A stretch of 64,000 bases of DNA from Rubrivivax sp. GTDB taxonomy: Bacteria; Pseudomonadota; Gammaproteobacteria; Burkholderiales; Burkholderiaceae. A program made the translations under genes and the position numbers. The notes under the pieces are model-generated. The model saw only the letters and a list, made by a program, of their open reading frames with translations, was not told where the DNA came from and made no database searches. Location of the stretch: assembly GCA_016790225.1 (NCBI GenBank), contig JAEUOZ010000004.1, positions 17,413 to 81,412 on the forward strand. The letters run 5' to 3'. Every line of letters begins with the position of its first letter. Position 1 is the first letter of the stretch. This document shows, piece after piece, positions 33,689 to 42,546 of this stretch.

Positions 33689-33718
33689 GCCGGGCTCGCG
33701 GGCGCCCGCCAGCCCGCG
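33689..33718. terminator. GC-rich hairpin between convergent MCP and RND genes
   Basis: GCCGGGCT-type sequence at 33689-33696 faces AGCCCGCG at 33711-33718, with CGGGCT/AGCCCG as the core stem. The 14-base loop is itself self-complementary (GCGGGCGCCCGC). It lies in the 63-bp gap between two convergent genes. No T-run follows on either strand, so intrinsic termination is uncertain. Confidence 0.35.
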
Positions 33719-33740
33719 CGCTTGCCGGCTCTCCAGCGCC

Positions 33741-36700
33741 TCAGTGCCGATCCGCCGGTGAGCCTTCGGGCAGCGGCCCGCCGGCCGGGATCTCACGTGT
33801 CTGCGACTGCGGCTGGCGCTCGCGCACCAGGTAGCTGTACAGCACCGGCACCACGATCAGCGTCAGCAGCGTCGAGGTGATCACGCCGCCGATGATCGCG
33901 CGGCCCATCGGCGCCTGGATCTCGCCGCCGTCGTTCAGTGCCAGGGCCAGCGGCAGCATGCCGAAGACCATCGCGGCCGTGGTCATCACGATCGGCCGCA
34001 TGCGGATCAGACCGGCCTGCAGCAGGGCATCGGCCACCGTGGCCCCGGCCTTGCGCGCCTGGTTGGCAAAGTCCACCAGCAAGATGGCGTTCTTGGTCAC
34101 CAGGCCCATCAGCATCACCAGGCCGATCATGCTGAAGACATTGAGCGTGCTGCGCCAGAACAGCAGCGCCAGCATCACGCCGATCAGCGCCAGCGGCAGA
34201 CTGGCCATGATCGCGATGGGCTGCACGAAGCTGCCGAACTGGCTGGCCAGCACGATGTAGATGAAGATCACCGCCAGCGCCATCGCCGCCAGCAGACCCC
34301 CGAAGGCCTCCGACTGCTGCTGCAGCTGGCCACCGACGTCGAAGCTGAAGCCCGGCGGCAGCGTCGTCTCCTTCACGAGCTTCTTCACGTCTTCGCCCAC
34401 CTCGCCCACGCTGCGGTCCTTCACGCCCGCAAAGACGGCCTCGCGGCGCTGCAGGTTCTGGCGCCGGATGATCTCGGGGTTGAAGACCTCGGTGATCTCG
34501 GCCACGCTGCCCAGGCTCACCGGCGTGCCGTCCTTGGCAAAGGCCACCGGCAGATCGCGCAGCTGGTCCACGCGTTCGCGCTGTCTTTCGTTCAACCTCA
34601 GCAGCACCTCGACCTGCTCGCCGTCGGGCGTGGTCCAGTGCGTGGCGGCTTCGCCATTGACGTAGGCCCGCAGGCTGGAGGCCAGCTGCGGCGCCGTGAG
34701 GCCCAGTTCGCGCACGGCGCCGGGCTTCAGCCGCACGGCATAGGCGGGCATGCCCTGCTTGACCGAGGTCTCGACATCGACGATCCCGGGAATCTGCTTG
34801 ATCTTCTCGCTGAACTCGCTGGCCACGCGCGCCAGGCCTTCCGGGTCATTGCCGAGGATGGCGACGTAGACCGGCCGGTTGAAGCCCACCGAAGCATCCG
34901 TGCCCGGCACCTTGGCCACCGCCTCGCGCAGCGCGTCTTCCACCTGCTTCTGCGTGCGCTGGCGCTCCTTGCGATCGGTCAGCGCGATATTCAGCCAGGC
35001 CTGGTTGCGCTGGCCCGCGCCACCGACCCAGGTGGAGACTGTCTTGACCTCGGGCAGTGCCTGCACGATGGCCTCGATCTGGCGCACCTTGGCATCGGTG
35101 CGCTCCAGGCTCGCGCCCACCGGCATGCGCAGCGCCAGCTGCGTGAAGCCCTGGTCGGTCTCGGGCACGAACTCGCTGCCCACCAGCGGCGCCAGGCCCA
35201 GCGCCAGCACGAAGCTCGCCCCGCCAGCCGCCATGACCAGCCCGCGCGGCGTAATCGTCGCCCAGCGCCAGCGGCGTGCCGAGGCCTTGTCGCGCTGACC
35301 CCCGGGGCCGAAGGCATGCCCGTAGATCCGCACCGGCGGCAGCAGCACACGGTAGCGCCGGCCGCTGAAGGCCCAGCGCAGCGTGCGTTCGTAGGCGCCG
35401 TGCAGCAGATCCATCAGGCGATCGGTGGCGCGGATGGCGTGCCCGACCACCGGCCAACGCTTCAGGTACGCCGACGGCGGATCCTTCCACACCGAGCTGA
35501 GCATCGGATCCAGCGTGAAGCTGACGAACAGGCTCACCAGCACCGCAACCACCACGGTGATGCCGAAGGGGTAGAAGAACTTGCCGATGATGCCGCCCAT
35601 GAAGGCCACGGGCACGAAGACGGCGCACAGCGCGAAGGTGGTCGCCATCACGGCCAGGCCGATCTCGTCCGTGCCTTCGCGCGCCGCGCTGAGGTGGTCC
35701 TTGCCCATCGCAATGTGGCGCACGATGTTCTCGCGCACCACGATGGCGTCATCGATCAGCAGACCGATGCACAGGCTCAGCGCCATCATGGTCATGAAAT
35801 TCAGCGTGAAGCCGAACAGGTAGACCGCGATGAAGCTGGAGATCACCGCGATAGGCAGCGTGAGCCCGGTGATGACGGTCGAGCGCCAGCTGTGCAGGAA
35901 CAGGAAGACGATCAGGATGGTCAGCAGCGCCCCTTCGATCAGCGTGTGCTTCAGCCCCGTGAGCGAACCCTTGACCCAGTCGCTGCTGGCAAAGATGGTG
36001 CGCAGTTCCACATCCGGCGGCAGCTGCTTCTTCACCTCCTCGAGCGCGGCCTTCACGGCATCGCCGGTGGCCACGATGTTGGCGTCCTGCTGCTTGAAGA
36101 CATTGAAGTTGATCGCGCGCTGGCCGTTGATGCGCGCGGTGGAATCGGCCTCGCGCTCGCGCTCCACCAGCGTGCCCAGGTCTCCCAGGCGCAGCGCCAG
36201 GCTGCCGCGCCGCGCCACGATCAGGTCCTCGAACTGGCGCGGGTCGCGCACGCGCCCTTCCACGCGCAGCAGCGCATCCTGCAGACCGTTGCTCAGCAGG
36301 CCCACCGGCTGGTCGGCATTGGCCTCGCGCAGCGCGGTGGCGATCTCCGCCGGCGTCACGCCATGGGCACGCAGCCGGGCCGGATCCAGATCGATGCGCA
36401 CCTCGCGCGTGGCCAGGCCGTTGATCTCCACGCGCGCCACGCCTTCCACGCGCTGCAGCCGCTTGCCCACCAGCTGATCGGCCATCAGCGAGAGCTCGCG
36501 CGTGCTGCGGCCGGACGAGAGCAGCGCGAAGTTGATGAGCGGCTGGCTGTTGTCGTTGTTCCAGCGCGCGATGGTCGGCGCCCGCACTTCACGCGGAAGC
36601 CCCCCCTGCACCGCCGCCACCCGGTCGCGCACTTCCTGCACGGCGCGGTTCATGTCGGCATCCAGCTGGAACTCCGCACTCAGCGTGCCCAGGCCCTCGC

Positions 36701-36953
36701 CCGAGCGTGAGGTGATGCGTTTGATGCCCGCCACGCCGTTGACGGCTTCCTCGATGGGCTTGATGACCTCGCGCTCCACCGCTTCGGCCGAAGCGCCGGG
36801 GTAGCGCACCTCCATCCACACGCCGGGAAACGCGATGTCGGGCATCTGCTCGACACCGAGCCGGGAATAGGAGAACAGACCCAGCACGCACAGCGCCACC
36901 ATCATCATGGCGGCGAAGACCGGGTTCTGGATCGAGATTCGGGTGATCCACAT
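33741..36953 (-). CDS. RND family efflux pump permease (AcrB/HAE1-like)
   Basis: This 1070-residue inner-membrane proton-driven exporter starts in the standard way (MWITRISIQNPVFAAMMMVA). Proton-relay Asp401 and Asp402 lie in CIGLLIDDAIVVRENI, corresponding to D407 and D408 of AcrB. The GLLVTKNAILLVDFANQ-like segment appears in the second half as GLVTKNAILLVDFANQARK. A cytoplasmic insertion of about 80 residues (about 500-580, with GHAFGPGGQRDKAS) lies between the two membrane halves and is longer than in AcrB. Its adaptor is encoded 75 bp upstream on the same strand, and no outer-membrane channel gene or local regulator is seen. The substrate is unknown; drugs, solvents or organic acids are typical. 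Confidence 0.92.
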   Translation of the reverse strand: MWITRISIQNPVFAAMMMVALCVLGLFSYSRLGVEQMPDIAFPGVWMEVRYPGASAEAVEREVIKPIEEAVNGVAGIKRITSRSGEGLGTLSAEFQLDADMNRAVQEVRDRVAAVQGGLPREVRAPTIARWNNDNSQPLINFALLSSGRSTRELSLMADQLVGKRLQRVEGVARVEINGLATREVRIDLDPARLRAHGVTPAEIATALREANADQPVGLLSNGLQDALLRVEGRVRDPRQFEDLIVARRGSLALRLGDLGTLVEREREADSTARINGQRAINFNVFKQQDANIVATGDAVKAALEEVKKQLPPDVELRTIFASSDWVKGSLTGLKHTLIEGALLTILIVFLFLHSWRSTVITGLTLPIAVISSFIAVYLFGFTLNFMTMMALSLCIGLLIDDAIVVRENIVRHIAMGKDHLSAAREGTDEIGLAVMATTFALCAVFVPVAFMGGIIGKFFYPFGITVVVAVLVSLFVSFTLDPMLSSVWKDPPSAYLKRWPVVGHAIRATDRLMDLLHGAYERTLRWAFSGRRYRVLLPPVRIYGHAFGPGGQRDKASARRWRWATITPRGLVMAAGGASFVLALGLAPLVGSEFVPETDQGFTQLALRMPVGASLERTDAKVRQIEAIVQALPEVKTVSTWVGGAGQRNQAWLNIALTDRKERQRTQKQVEDALREAVAKVPGTDASVGFNRPVYVAILGNDPEGLARVASEFSEKIKQIPGIVDVETSVKQGMPAYAVRLKPGAVRELGLTAPQLASSLRAYVNGEAATHWTTPDGEQVEVLLRLNERQRERVDQLRDLPVAFAKDGTPVSLGSVAEITEVFNPEIIRRQNLQRREAVFAGVKDRSVGEVGEDVKKLVKETTLPPGFSFDVGGQLQQQSEAFGGLLAAMALAVIFIYIVLASQFGSFVQPIAIMASLPLALIGVMLALLFWRSTLNVFSMIGLVMLMGLVTKNAILLVDFANQARKAGATVADALLQAGLIRMRPIVMTTAAMVFGMLPLALALNDGGEIQAPMGRAIIGGVITSTLLTLIVVPVLYSYLVRERQPQSQTREIPAGGPLPEGSPADRH

Positions 36954-36971
36954 GGGAGATCCTTTGCTGCG

Positions 36972-37011
36972 GCGCCGGGCGCCGCGGTCGGCCGGGCGCG
37001 GCGCCCGGCGC
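36972..37011 (-). promoter_or_regulatory. Perfect 15-bp inverted repeat between RND adaptor and pump genes
   Basis: The arms 36972-36986 (GCGCCGGGCGCCGCG) and 36997-37011 are exactly complementary with a 10-base loop. The hairpin lies between the adaptor stop (37029) and the pump start (36953) and would be very stable. On the transcribed strand no T-run follows. It may stabilise the adaptor message or set the ratio of adaptor to pump. Confidence 0.7.
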
Positions 37012-37028
37012 AGACAGGAAGGCAGCGA

Positions 37029-38246
37029 TCAGCGCTGCGGCGCGCCCGTCGGCCCTGACGCGGCCGAGGCCACGGGCATCGCGGCGCGCGCATCCACCAC
37101 CTTGGCCAGCGCGCCTTCGCGCAGGTTGTCAAAGCGTGCGGCCAGCACCACGGCCTCCGGCGCCAGGCCCTCGATCACCTCCACGCGCCCGCCGCTGTCG
37201 TCACGCCGGCCCAGAGTGACCGCGCGCCGCATGAGCTTGCCGTCCACGATGGTCCACACATGGCTCTGGCCCGACGTGGCGCCGACCGCGGCCACCGGCA
37301 GCACCCAACGCTGCACCGCATCCGACAGCGTGACCGTGGCCAGCGCATACTGGCCGGCGCGGTACAGCTCCTTGGGGTTGGCCAGCTCGATGATCACGCC
37401 GATGCTGCGCGTGCCGGGCTCGGCCGCCGGGGCGATGCGCGCGATGCGGCCGTCCACGGCCTGCGTGTGGCCCTCCACCGTCACCTGCACCGCCATGCCC
37501 GGCGCCAGGCGCGAAACCTCGTGCGTGGCGACCGTACCGGCCAGTTCCAGCCGCGAAAGATCCACCAGCGTGAGCACGGGCTGCTCGGCCGCCACCGCTT
37601 CGCCGGGCAAAGCCTGGCGCCGGGCGACGATGCCGCTGATCGGTGCCACCAGCGCACCGTCGCGCAATGCCACGCGGCTGGTGTTCAGCGCAGCCTGCGC
37701 AGCATCCAGCTGCGCCTGCGCGGTCTGCACCGCGGCGCGCGTGCTGTCCAGCGCGGCCAGCGAGATGAAGCTCTGGTGCGCCAGGCGTTCGTTCTGGGCG
37801 TGGCTGCGCTCGGCCTGCGCCAGGGCTGCGCGGGCCGATTCCACCAGCGCGGCGCGCTCGGCCACGCGGCTGCTCTGGTCGGCCTGATCGATGCTGCCGA
37901 GCACCTGCCCGGCCTTCACGCGCTGGCCTTCCGCAGCCGTGAGCGTCAACAGCCGACCGCTGGCCTTGGCACGCACCACCGCGGTAGCGGGTGCCACGAG
38001 CGGGCCTGAGAAGCTCAGGCTCTGGGGCAAGGCGCTGCGCTGCGGCCGCGTGACCTCGGCCGCGATGAACTCCAGCGGCGTATCCTTCTTGCCGTCGGCC
38101 TTGCCGGAACCCTCCGGCTGCTTCGCCGCCTGCGTGGCCCCTGCGACGCTGCCTGCGGCCTCGCGGCACTTGAACCACCAGCCCGCCGCCACGGCCACGC
38201 CGAGAACGACCACGGCCGCGGTGGCGACCCCTACACGCTTGTTCAT
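37029..38246 (-). CDS. RND efflux periplasmic adaptor (membrane fusion protein)
   Basis: A 405-residue membrane fusion protein with an N-terminal signal anchor (ATAAVVVLGVAVAAGWWFKC; no typical lipobox). The barrel-sandwich strand VRAKASGRLLTLTAAEGQRVK, a coiled-coil hairpin of about residues 125-195 rich in Ala/Gln/Arg, and the second lipoyl half APISGIVARRQALPGEAV follow. It bridges the pump to an outer-membrane channel. I chose the ATG at 38246; the open frame runs to 38369 but that part is Arg-rich. It is first in the operon with the pump. The 190 bp upstream, before hipA ends, hold no obvious gene. Confidence 0.9.
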   Translation of the reverse strand: MNKRVGVATAAVVVLGVAVAAGWWFKCREAAGSVAGATQAAKQPEGSGKADGKKDTPLEFIAAEVTRPQRSALPQSLSFSGPLVAPATAVVRAKASGRLLTLTAAEGQRVKAGQVLGSIDQADQSSRVAERAALVESARAALAQAERSHAQNERLAHQSFISLAALDSTRAAVQTAQAQLDAAQAALNTSRVALRDGALVAPISGIVARRQALPGEAVAAEQPVLTLVDLSRLELAGTVATHEVSRLAPGMAVQVTVEGHTQAVDGRIARIAPAAEPGTRSIGVIIELANPKELYRAGQYALATVTLSDAVQRWVLPVAAVGATSGQSHVWTIVDGKLMRRAVTLGRRDDSGGRVEVIEGLAPEAVVLAARFDNLREGALAKVVDARAAMPVASAASGPTGAPQR

Positions 38247-38437
38247 CTGTGCCCCTCGTCCTCGTTTGTCGCTCCGGATCGCGAAGCGCGAGCGCAGTCT
38301 AGTCAGCGTCAGCCGACGGGCTGCAGGGGATTGCGATGAACGGCGCGCTGGCCATGACAGGGCGCGCAAGGGGCGGACGGCCGCAGTGGCGCGCGATCGT
38401 GGACTGTCAGCGAACAGGCGGGGGCAGCACCGGGCGC

Positions 38438-39754
38438 TCAGGCGCGCCCGAACGGGCTGGTCCGCTTGCGCCTGGCGGGCATCAAGGCATGACGCTGCCG
38501 ATCGAATGTGCGCCGTTGAGCGGCGAGCGCCTCGCCGTCGATGCGCTCGGCCAGACTCTCGATATCCCTGGCGCTCACACCGGCCCGCGCAAAGTGGGCC
38601 TGCCAGGTGTCCACGACCGCGATGACCTGCGCCACCTCGGCGGCCGCTTCAGCCGGCAGCAGACCGAAGGCTTCGCACTGCGTCATCGCGTTGTCCAGCG
38701 TGGCATCGCGGCCGCGCTCGCCGCAGATGAACTCCTGGTAGCCCTGGCCGGACTGTGTCGGCAGCACGTCGTAGGCCGGGGCCAGTGTCATGCCCGTACC
38801 GGCAAACGGGTCCGAGATCAGCAGCGCGTGGTTCTTCTCGTGGTCGTCGGTGTTGTCGATCAGGATGTTGAACACCATGCGCCGAAACAGTTCGCGCGCG
38901 TCGCGCTGGTGCGTCCCGTCTCGCGCCACACCGGCGCGGCGCAGCAGCCGCGCCAGCTCCGGATAACCCAGTTGCGGCTCGTCCCCGGCGATGGTGGCCG
39001 CGCGGATGGCCGTGCCCGCCGACAGGCAATGAATGCGCCGGGGCCCGTCGCGGTCGAAGCGGCGGATCGCCAGCGCGTGCGTGCCGACCAGGTCGATCAC
39101 CCGCGTCATCGGCACGGTGATGCCCGCCAGCCCGGCCAAGGTCAGGGTGGCGTGTTCGACCAGCGGTGTGTCGATGGGCTCGTTGTTGAAAAACTTGATG
39201 ACCCAGGGCTCGCCCGCGATATCGATCAGGGCCTTGGGCTTGGCGCCGCCAAGCGGGCTGCCGCCGCCGGCAATGATCCTGGATTCCGCACTCGTCAAGG
39301 GCTCGGAGGCCTCGATCTTGGCCACCACCTCGCTGAGATGCCGGGCTTGCTCAAGCCGCGGCAAGGCCCCCCCGACTCGCGGCTCGTAGGCACTGGACGA
39401 GGTGGAGACCCCGAGGGCGCCGAATCGATCATCGCCCGCGTGGTACAGGTATTCCATCAGCGACAGTCGCGCGGGCTTGTCGACGAAGCGGATGACCTTT
39501 TCGCCCCAGCGGTCCGGCCGCGCGTCGTCAACCGCGCCCACCGCGCGGGGTGCATCAGCCTGCAGCCGGCCTGGCGGCAGGTGCTCGACGTCGATGAGCG
39601 GCAGGTCCTCGCTCAACGCAAAGCCCGTGTCCAGCCAGGCCGTGCTGTAGCGAAGCGACACGCCCTTGCCGGCCGCGACGAGCCGCAAGGCTCCGACGTG
39701 TCGCGGCTCGAACGGTTCTCCCAGGTACCAGAGGTCGAGCTTATCCAGCCGCAT
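38438..39754 (-). CDS. hipA: HipA-family serine/threonine kinase toxin
   Basis: A 438-residue HipA-like kinase. The Gly-rich loop with the autophosphorylation-type serine is GGGSPLGGAKPKA (Ser166). The catalytic loop DNTDDHEKNHALL carries Asp303 or Asp304 and Asn308, and the metal-binding Asp329 is in LAPAYDVLP. In E. coli, HipA phosphorylates GltX and halts growth. It overlaps its presumed antitoxin gene by 14 bp. All active-site positions appear intact. The target here is unknown. Confidence 0.9.
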   Translation of the reverse strand: MRLDKLDLWYLGEPFEPRHVGALRLVAAGKGVSLRYSTAWLDTGFALSEDLPLIDVEHLPPGRLQADAPRAVGAVDDARPDRWGEKVIRFVDKPARLSLMEYLYHAGDDRFGALGVSTSSSAYEPRVGGALPRLEQARHLSEVVAKIEASEPLTSAESRIIAGGGSPLGGAKPKALIDIAGEPWVIKFFNNEPIDTPLVEHATLTLAGLAGITVPMTRVIDLVGTHALAIRRFDRDGPRRIHCLSAGTAIRAATIAGDEPQLGYPELARLLRRAGVARDGTHQRDARELFRRMVFNILIDNTDDHEKNHALLISDPFAGTGMTLAPAYDVLPTQSGQGYQEFICGERGRDATLDNAMTQCEAFGLLPAEAAAEVAQVIAVVDTWQAHFARAGVSARDIESLAERIDGEALAAQRRTFDRQRHALMPARRKRTSPFGRA

Positions 39755-40127
39755 CGCCGGCCTTGCGCGCGCGGGCTCGGGTCAGGCGCGCCTCTGCAGA
39801 AGCCTGGGCACGCGCGCGGCCACGTTCCATCGCCTCGCGCACGTCCATCTCCACCGCACCAAGATCGCTTTCGGGAGCCGCCAGGTTCTTCAGTTCGCCA
39901 TCCCGGCGGATCAGCCACAGGGCCGTCGCCACGATGCCGATGGCGACCGACGGATCGCCGGCTTCCAGACGCTGCAGGGTCGGCACGGATACACCCATCC
40001 GGGCGGCCCAGGTCTTCAGCGACTCACGCCGTCGAAGCCGCGCCACGGCCAGATCGGCACCCAGCTTCTCTATCGCGGCCGCGGTGGCGGGCGGGAGCTG
40101 CTGAATGGCGCGCGCTGTCTTCGGCAT
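39741..40127 (-). CDS. hipB: HipB-like antitoxin, HTH transcriptional regulator
   Basis: A 128-residue XRE-type HTH protein just ahead of hipA. The helix-turn-helix is about residues 32-62 (RRRESLKTWAARMGVSVPTL then QRLEAGDPS). The C-terminal half (about 85-128) is Ala/Arg/Glu-rich and longer than in E. coli HipB (88 residues). It should bind the palindrome over its own promoter (40133-40145) and neutralise HipA. There is no Shine-Dalgarno sequence, and the -10 element is so close that the transcript may be nearly leaderless. Confidence 0.87.
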   Translation of the reverse strand: MPKTARAIQQLPPATAAAIEKLGADLAVARLRRRESLKTWAARMGVSVPTLQRLEAGDPSVAIGIVATALWLIRRDGELKNLAAPESDLGAVEMDVREAMERGRARAQASAEARLTRARARKAGDAAG

Positions 40128-40132
40128 GAATA

Positions 40133-40171
40133 TAGATATTATCTAAAATTGAGCTTTCGTCAACATAGATA
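40133..40171 (-). promoter_or_regulatory. hipBA promoter with palindromic operator
   Basis: On the minus strand TTGACG (40158-40163) and TAATAT (40136-40141) are spaced by 16 bp and form a good sigma-70 promoter. A perfect palindrome TAGATA-T-TATCTA (40133-40145) covers the -10, and a further half site TAGATA lies at 40166-40171, beyond the -35. This AT-rich patch stands out from its GC-rich surroundings. The natural reading is autorepression by HipB. The predicted start point falls within about 2 nt of the hipB ATG. Confidence 0.75.
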
Positions 40172-40241
40172 CGCTGCACTTTCGAAAACGCGCGCAAGCG
40201 GCCGGACGCCGTCATCCCGCCGGCAGAGACTTCTGCTCTCA

Positions 40242-40393
40242 AGCAAATGTGGCTTTGCCACTTTGCTTGAACCCCCGCGGGGGGCGGGCTGGGCGCAGCC
40301 CGGCCCTGGGGGCGCTCAGAAGCAAATGTGGCTTTGCCACTTTGCTTGAACCCCCACGGGGGGCGGGCTGGGCGCAGCCCGGCCCTGGGGGCG
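40242..40393. repeat. Two direct copies of a 73-bp structured intergenic repeat
   Basis: Copies at 40242-40314 and 40321-40393 differ at a single base (G or A after the CCCCC run) and have a 79-bp period, with a CTCA-containing spacer after each. Each copy has two internal hairpins: AGCAAA-T-GTGGC-TTT-GCCAC-TTTGCT, and a GC-rich one around GGGCTGGGCGCAGCCC. The second copy stops 3 bp from the stop codon of the MCP at 40397. It looks like a REP-type element and may serve as a transcription terminator for the minus-strand MCP. Confidence 0.9.
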
Positions 40394-40396
40394 GTC

Positions 40397-42406
40397 TCAA
40401 GGCAGGCGGAACTGCCCCACTTCGTCGGCCAGGCCGCGGGCCTGTTGCTGCAGGCTGGCCGCGGCCGCAGCGGTCTGCTCCACCAGGGCGGCGTTCTGCT
40501 GGGTGTTGCGGTCCATGTCCTGCACGGCGCGGGTGGTCTGGCTGACGCCGGCCGCCTGCTCCTTGGCGCCCAGCGCGATCTCGGCCAGCAGCTGATCCAC
40601 CGAGTGGGCCTGGCGCAGCAGCTCCTGCATGGTGCTGCCGGCGCGCCGCACGATCTGGGCGCCGGATTCGATCTTCTGCACGCTGTCGCCGATCAGGTTG
40701 CGGATCTCGCGTGCCGCCTCGCCGGAGCGCTGGGCCAGCAGCCGCACTTCGGCCGCCACCACGGCAAAGCCGCGGCCGGATTCGCCGGCGCGCGCCGCTT
40801 CCACGGCCGCATTCAGCGCCAGGATGTTGGTCTGGAAGGCGATGCTGTCGATGGTGCTGGTGATGTCGGCGATGCGGCCGGACGAGCCGTGGATGTCGGA
40901 CATGGTCTCGACCATCGTGGAGATGATCTGCCCGCCCTGCTCTGCCTGCGTGGCGTTCTCGCGGGCGATGGTGGCTGCCTGGCGCGCCGCGTCGGCCGTC
41001 TTTTCCACGGTGACGGTGATCTCCTCCATCGCGGAGGCCGACTGCTGCAGGTTGGCGGCCGATTGCTCGGTGCGGTTGGACAGATCCATCGAGCCCGTGG
41101 CGATCTCACCGCTGGAGCTGAGGATGGTGTCTGAAGCACCCCGCACGCGGGAGACGATGCGCCGCAGCGAGGTCTGCATCTGCACCAGCGTGCGCATCAG
41201 TTCCGCCGCTTCGTCGCGCCCCCAGGGCGTCACTTCGGTGGTCAGGTCGCCTTCACTCATGGCGGTGATGTGGTGCGCCACCTCCTTCAGGCCACCGTCC
41301 AGCACGCGGCCGAAGGAGGCGAAGAGGTAGAGCACCAGCAGCAGGCTCAGCACCAGGACAACGCCGGTGACGTTACGGCCGGTCTCGAAGCCGGAAACAC
41401 GCGTCGCGATCAGCACGTCCAGCTTGTCCTGGGCCCGCTGCGTCAGGGGCATCAGCGCGGCGATCGCGCGGTCGGCCGCGGCGATGTGTGCTGCGGCATC
41501 GCCCTTGGGCCCTTCGGCGGCCAGCAAGGTGGTCTCGACCTGCTTCTGGAACTGGCGCAGTTCGGCCAGGGCTTCGCTGGCCTTGACGGCGTCCTTCACC
41601 TCGCCGTTGTAGGCGATGGCCTTGGCCAGACCGGCCTCCATCGCCACCAGGTTGGCCGTGACGTTGAACGACTGCTCGACGATCTGGCGCAGCTGGGCAG
41701 GCGACATCTTGCCGGTGTTCAGACCCACGGCCCCCAGCCCGCGCAGTTGCGCCACGGCCTCCAGGATCGGAGGCAGGCGGAAGAAGGCAGCATCCATCAC
41801 GTAGTAGGTGTCGATGTCGGGATCCAGCGTCAGGTTGGAGCCGTCGGTCGAGGTGCCCAGCAGATCCAGCAGGGCCTGCACGCGTGCCGTGTGGGCATTG
41901 AAGACCGCTTCCGGATCCTTCAGGCCCGTGGGCAGGGCCTGCGAGGCGTCTTTCAGCGCCTTGTGGGCCTTGGCCGTCCCCAGCTCTTCGCCGTGCGCCT
42001 TCTCGGCAGCATCCAGCGCGAGCCAGGCCTTGTTCAGGCGGCCGGCATCCACCACGGGCGGGCCGGAGGCACCGGCTGCCTGCAGAACATCGTGCAGGCG
42101 CTGTCGCTGCAGCAGATCGAGCAAGGGCATCACGGCGCGGCCGTAGACGATGCCCACGCGTTCCTTCGAGGAGAACTCGATGGTGGCCTTCTTGTCGCCG
42201 AAGTAGCTCCAGGCCAGCACGGCGATGGGCAGCATGAACAGCAGCGAGATGATCCAGGCCTTGGCCCGAAAGCCGACACCGCGGAAGAGGCGGATCCCCG
42301 GAGCCCAGGCGCCGTGGTAGCGGAAGTAGTCCACGCCTGGCGGGGTGCCGGCGCTCGCCATCGTGGGGCTGCGGGGTTTGTCAGGGAGGGCGAAGGTCTG
42401 GGGCAT
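40397..42406 (-). CDS. Methyl-accepting chemotaxis protein
   Basis: A 669-residue receptor. TM1 is near residues 48-68 (IISLLFMLPIAVLAWSYF) and TM2 near 340-362, with a periplasmic helical domain carrying NLTLDPDIDTYYVMDAAFFR. HAMP (GDLTTEVTPWGRDEAAELM) is followed by a signalling tip [20 protein letters not shown] near residue 522. It has no aromatic C-terminal tail and ends DEVGQFRLP. The ATG at 42406 is preferred; the frame stays open to 43303 only as a shadow of the MFS gene, and an ATG at 42361 (MASAGTPP) is an alternative. It lies apart from the che run and is bordered downstream by the repeat pair. Confidence 0.88.
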   Translation of the reverse strand: MPQTFALPDKPRSPTMASAGTPPGVDYFRYHGAWAPGIRLFRGVGFRAKAWIISLLFMLPIAVLAWSYFGDKKATIEFSSKERVGIVYGRAVMPLLDLLQRQRLHDVLQAAGASGPPVVDAGRLNKAWLALDAAEKAHGEELGTAKAHKALKDASQALPTGLKDPEAVFNAHTARVQALLDLLGTSTDGSNLTLDPDIDTYYVMDAAFFRLPPILEAVAQLRGLGAVGLNTGKMSPAQLRQIVEQSFNVTANLVAMEAGLAKAIAYNGEVKDAVKASEALAELRQFQKQVETTLLAAEGPKGDAAAHIAAADRAIAALMPLTQRAQDKLDVLIATRVSGFETGRNVTGVVLVLSLLLVLYLFASFGRVLDGGLKEVAHHITAMSEGDLTTEVTPWGRDEAAELMRTLVQMQTSLRRIVSRVRGASDTILSSSGEIATGSMDLSNRTEQSAANLQQSASAMEEITVTVEKTADAARQAATIARENATQAEQGGQIISTMVETMSDIHGSSGRIADITSTIDSIAFQTNILALNAAVEAARAGESGRGFAVVAAEVRLLAQRSGEAAREIRNLIGDSVQKIESGAQIVRRAGSTMQELLRQAHSVDQLLAEIALGAKEQAAGVSQTTRAVQDMDRNTQQNAALVEQTAAAAASLQQQARGLADEVGQFRLP

Positions 42407-42546
42407 GGTCAGATCTTTGGTGAGTGGGGTCTGCGGGGCATGCGCGCGCGGCACCGGAACTCCCCACCGATGCCGTAGCACGTCACTCCGACATTTTTCG
42501 GCTCGTCCGGGCGTGTCGTTTCGATGAACACCCGGGTCAGCGCCGG

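Noticed and set aside
38247..38437. A possible small gene or regulator between hipA and the RND adaptor
   Set aside because: Open frames in this stretch are short Arg-rich shadows without ribosome sites. No HTH or other recognisable motif was found.
40242..40393. The repeat pair as a CRISPR remnant
   Set aside because: Only two copies of a 73-bp unit with a 6-bp interval exist, with no spacers of constant length and no cas genes.
40249..40545. Small plus-strand open frames starting MALPLCLNP in the repeat region
   Set aside because: They are translations of the repeat that run into the antisense of the MCP at 40397. They begin in both copies only because the repeat does.
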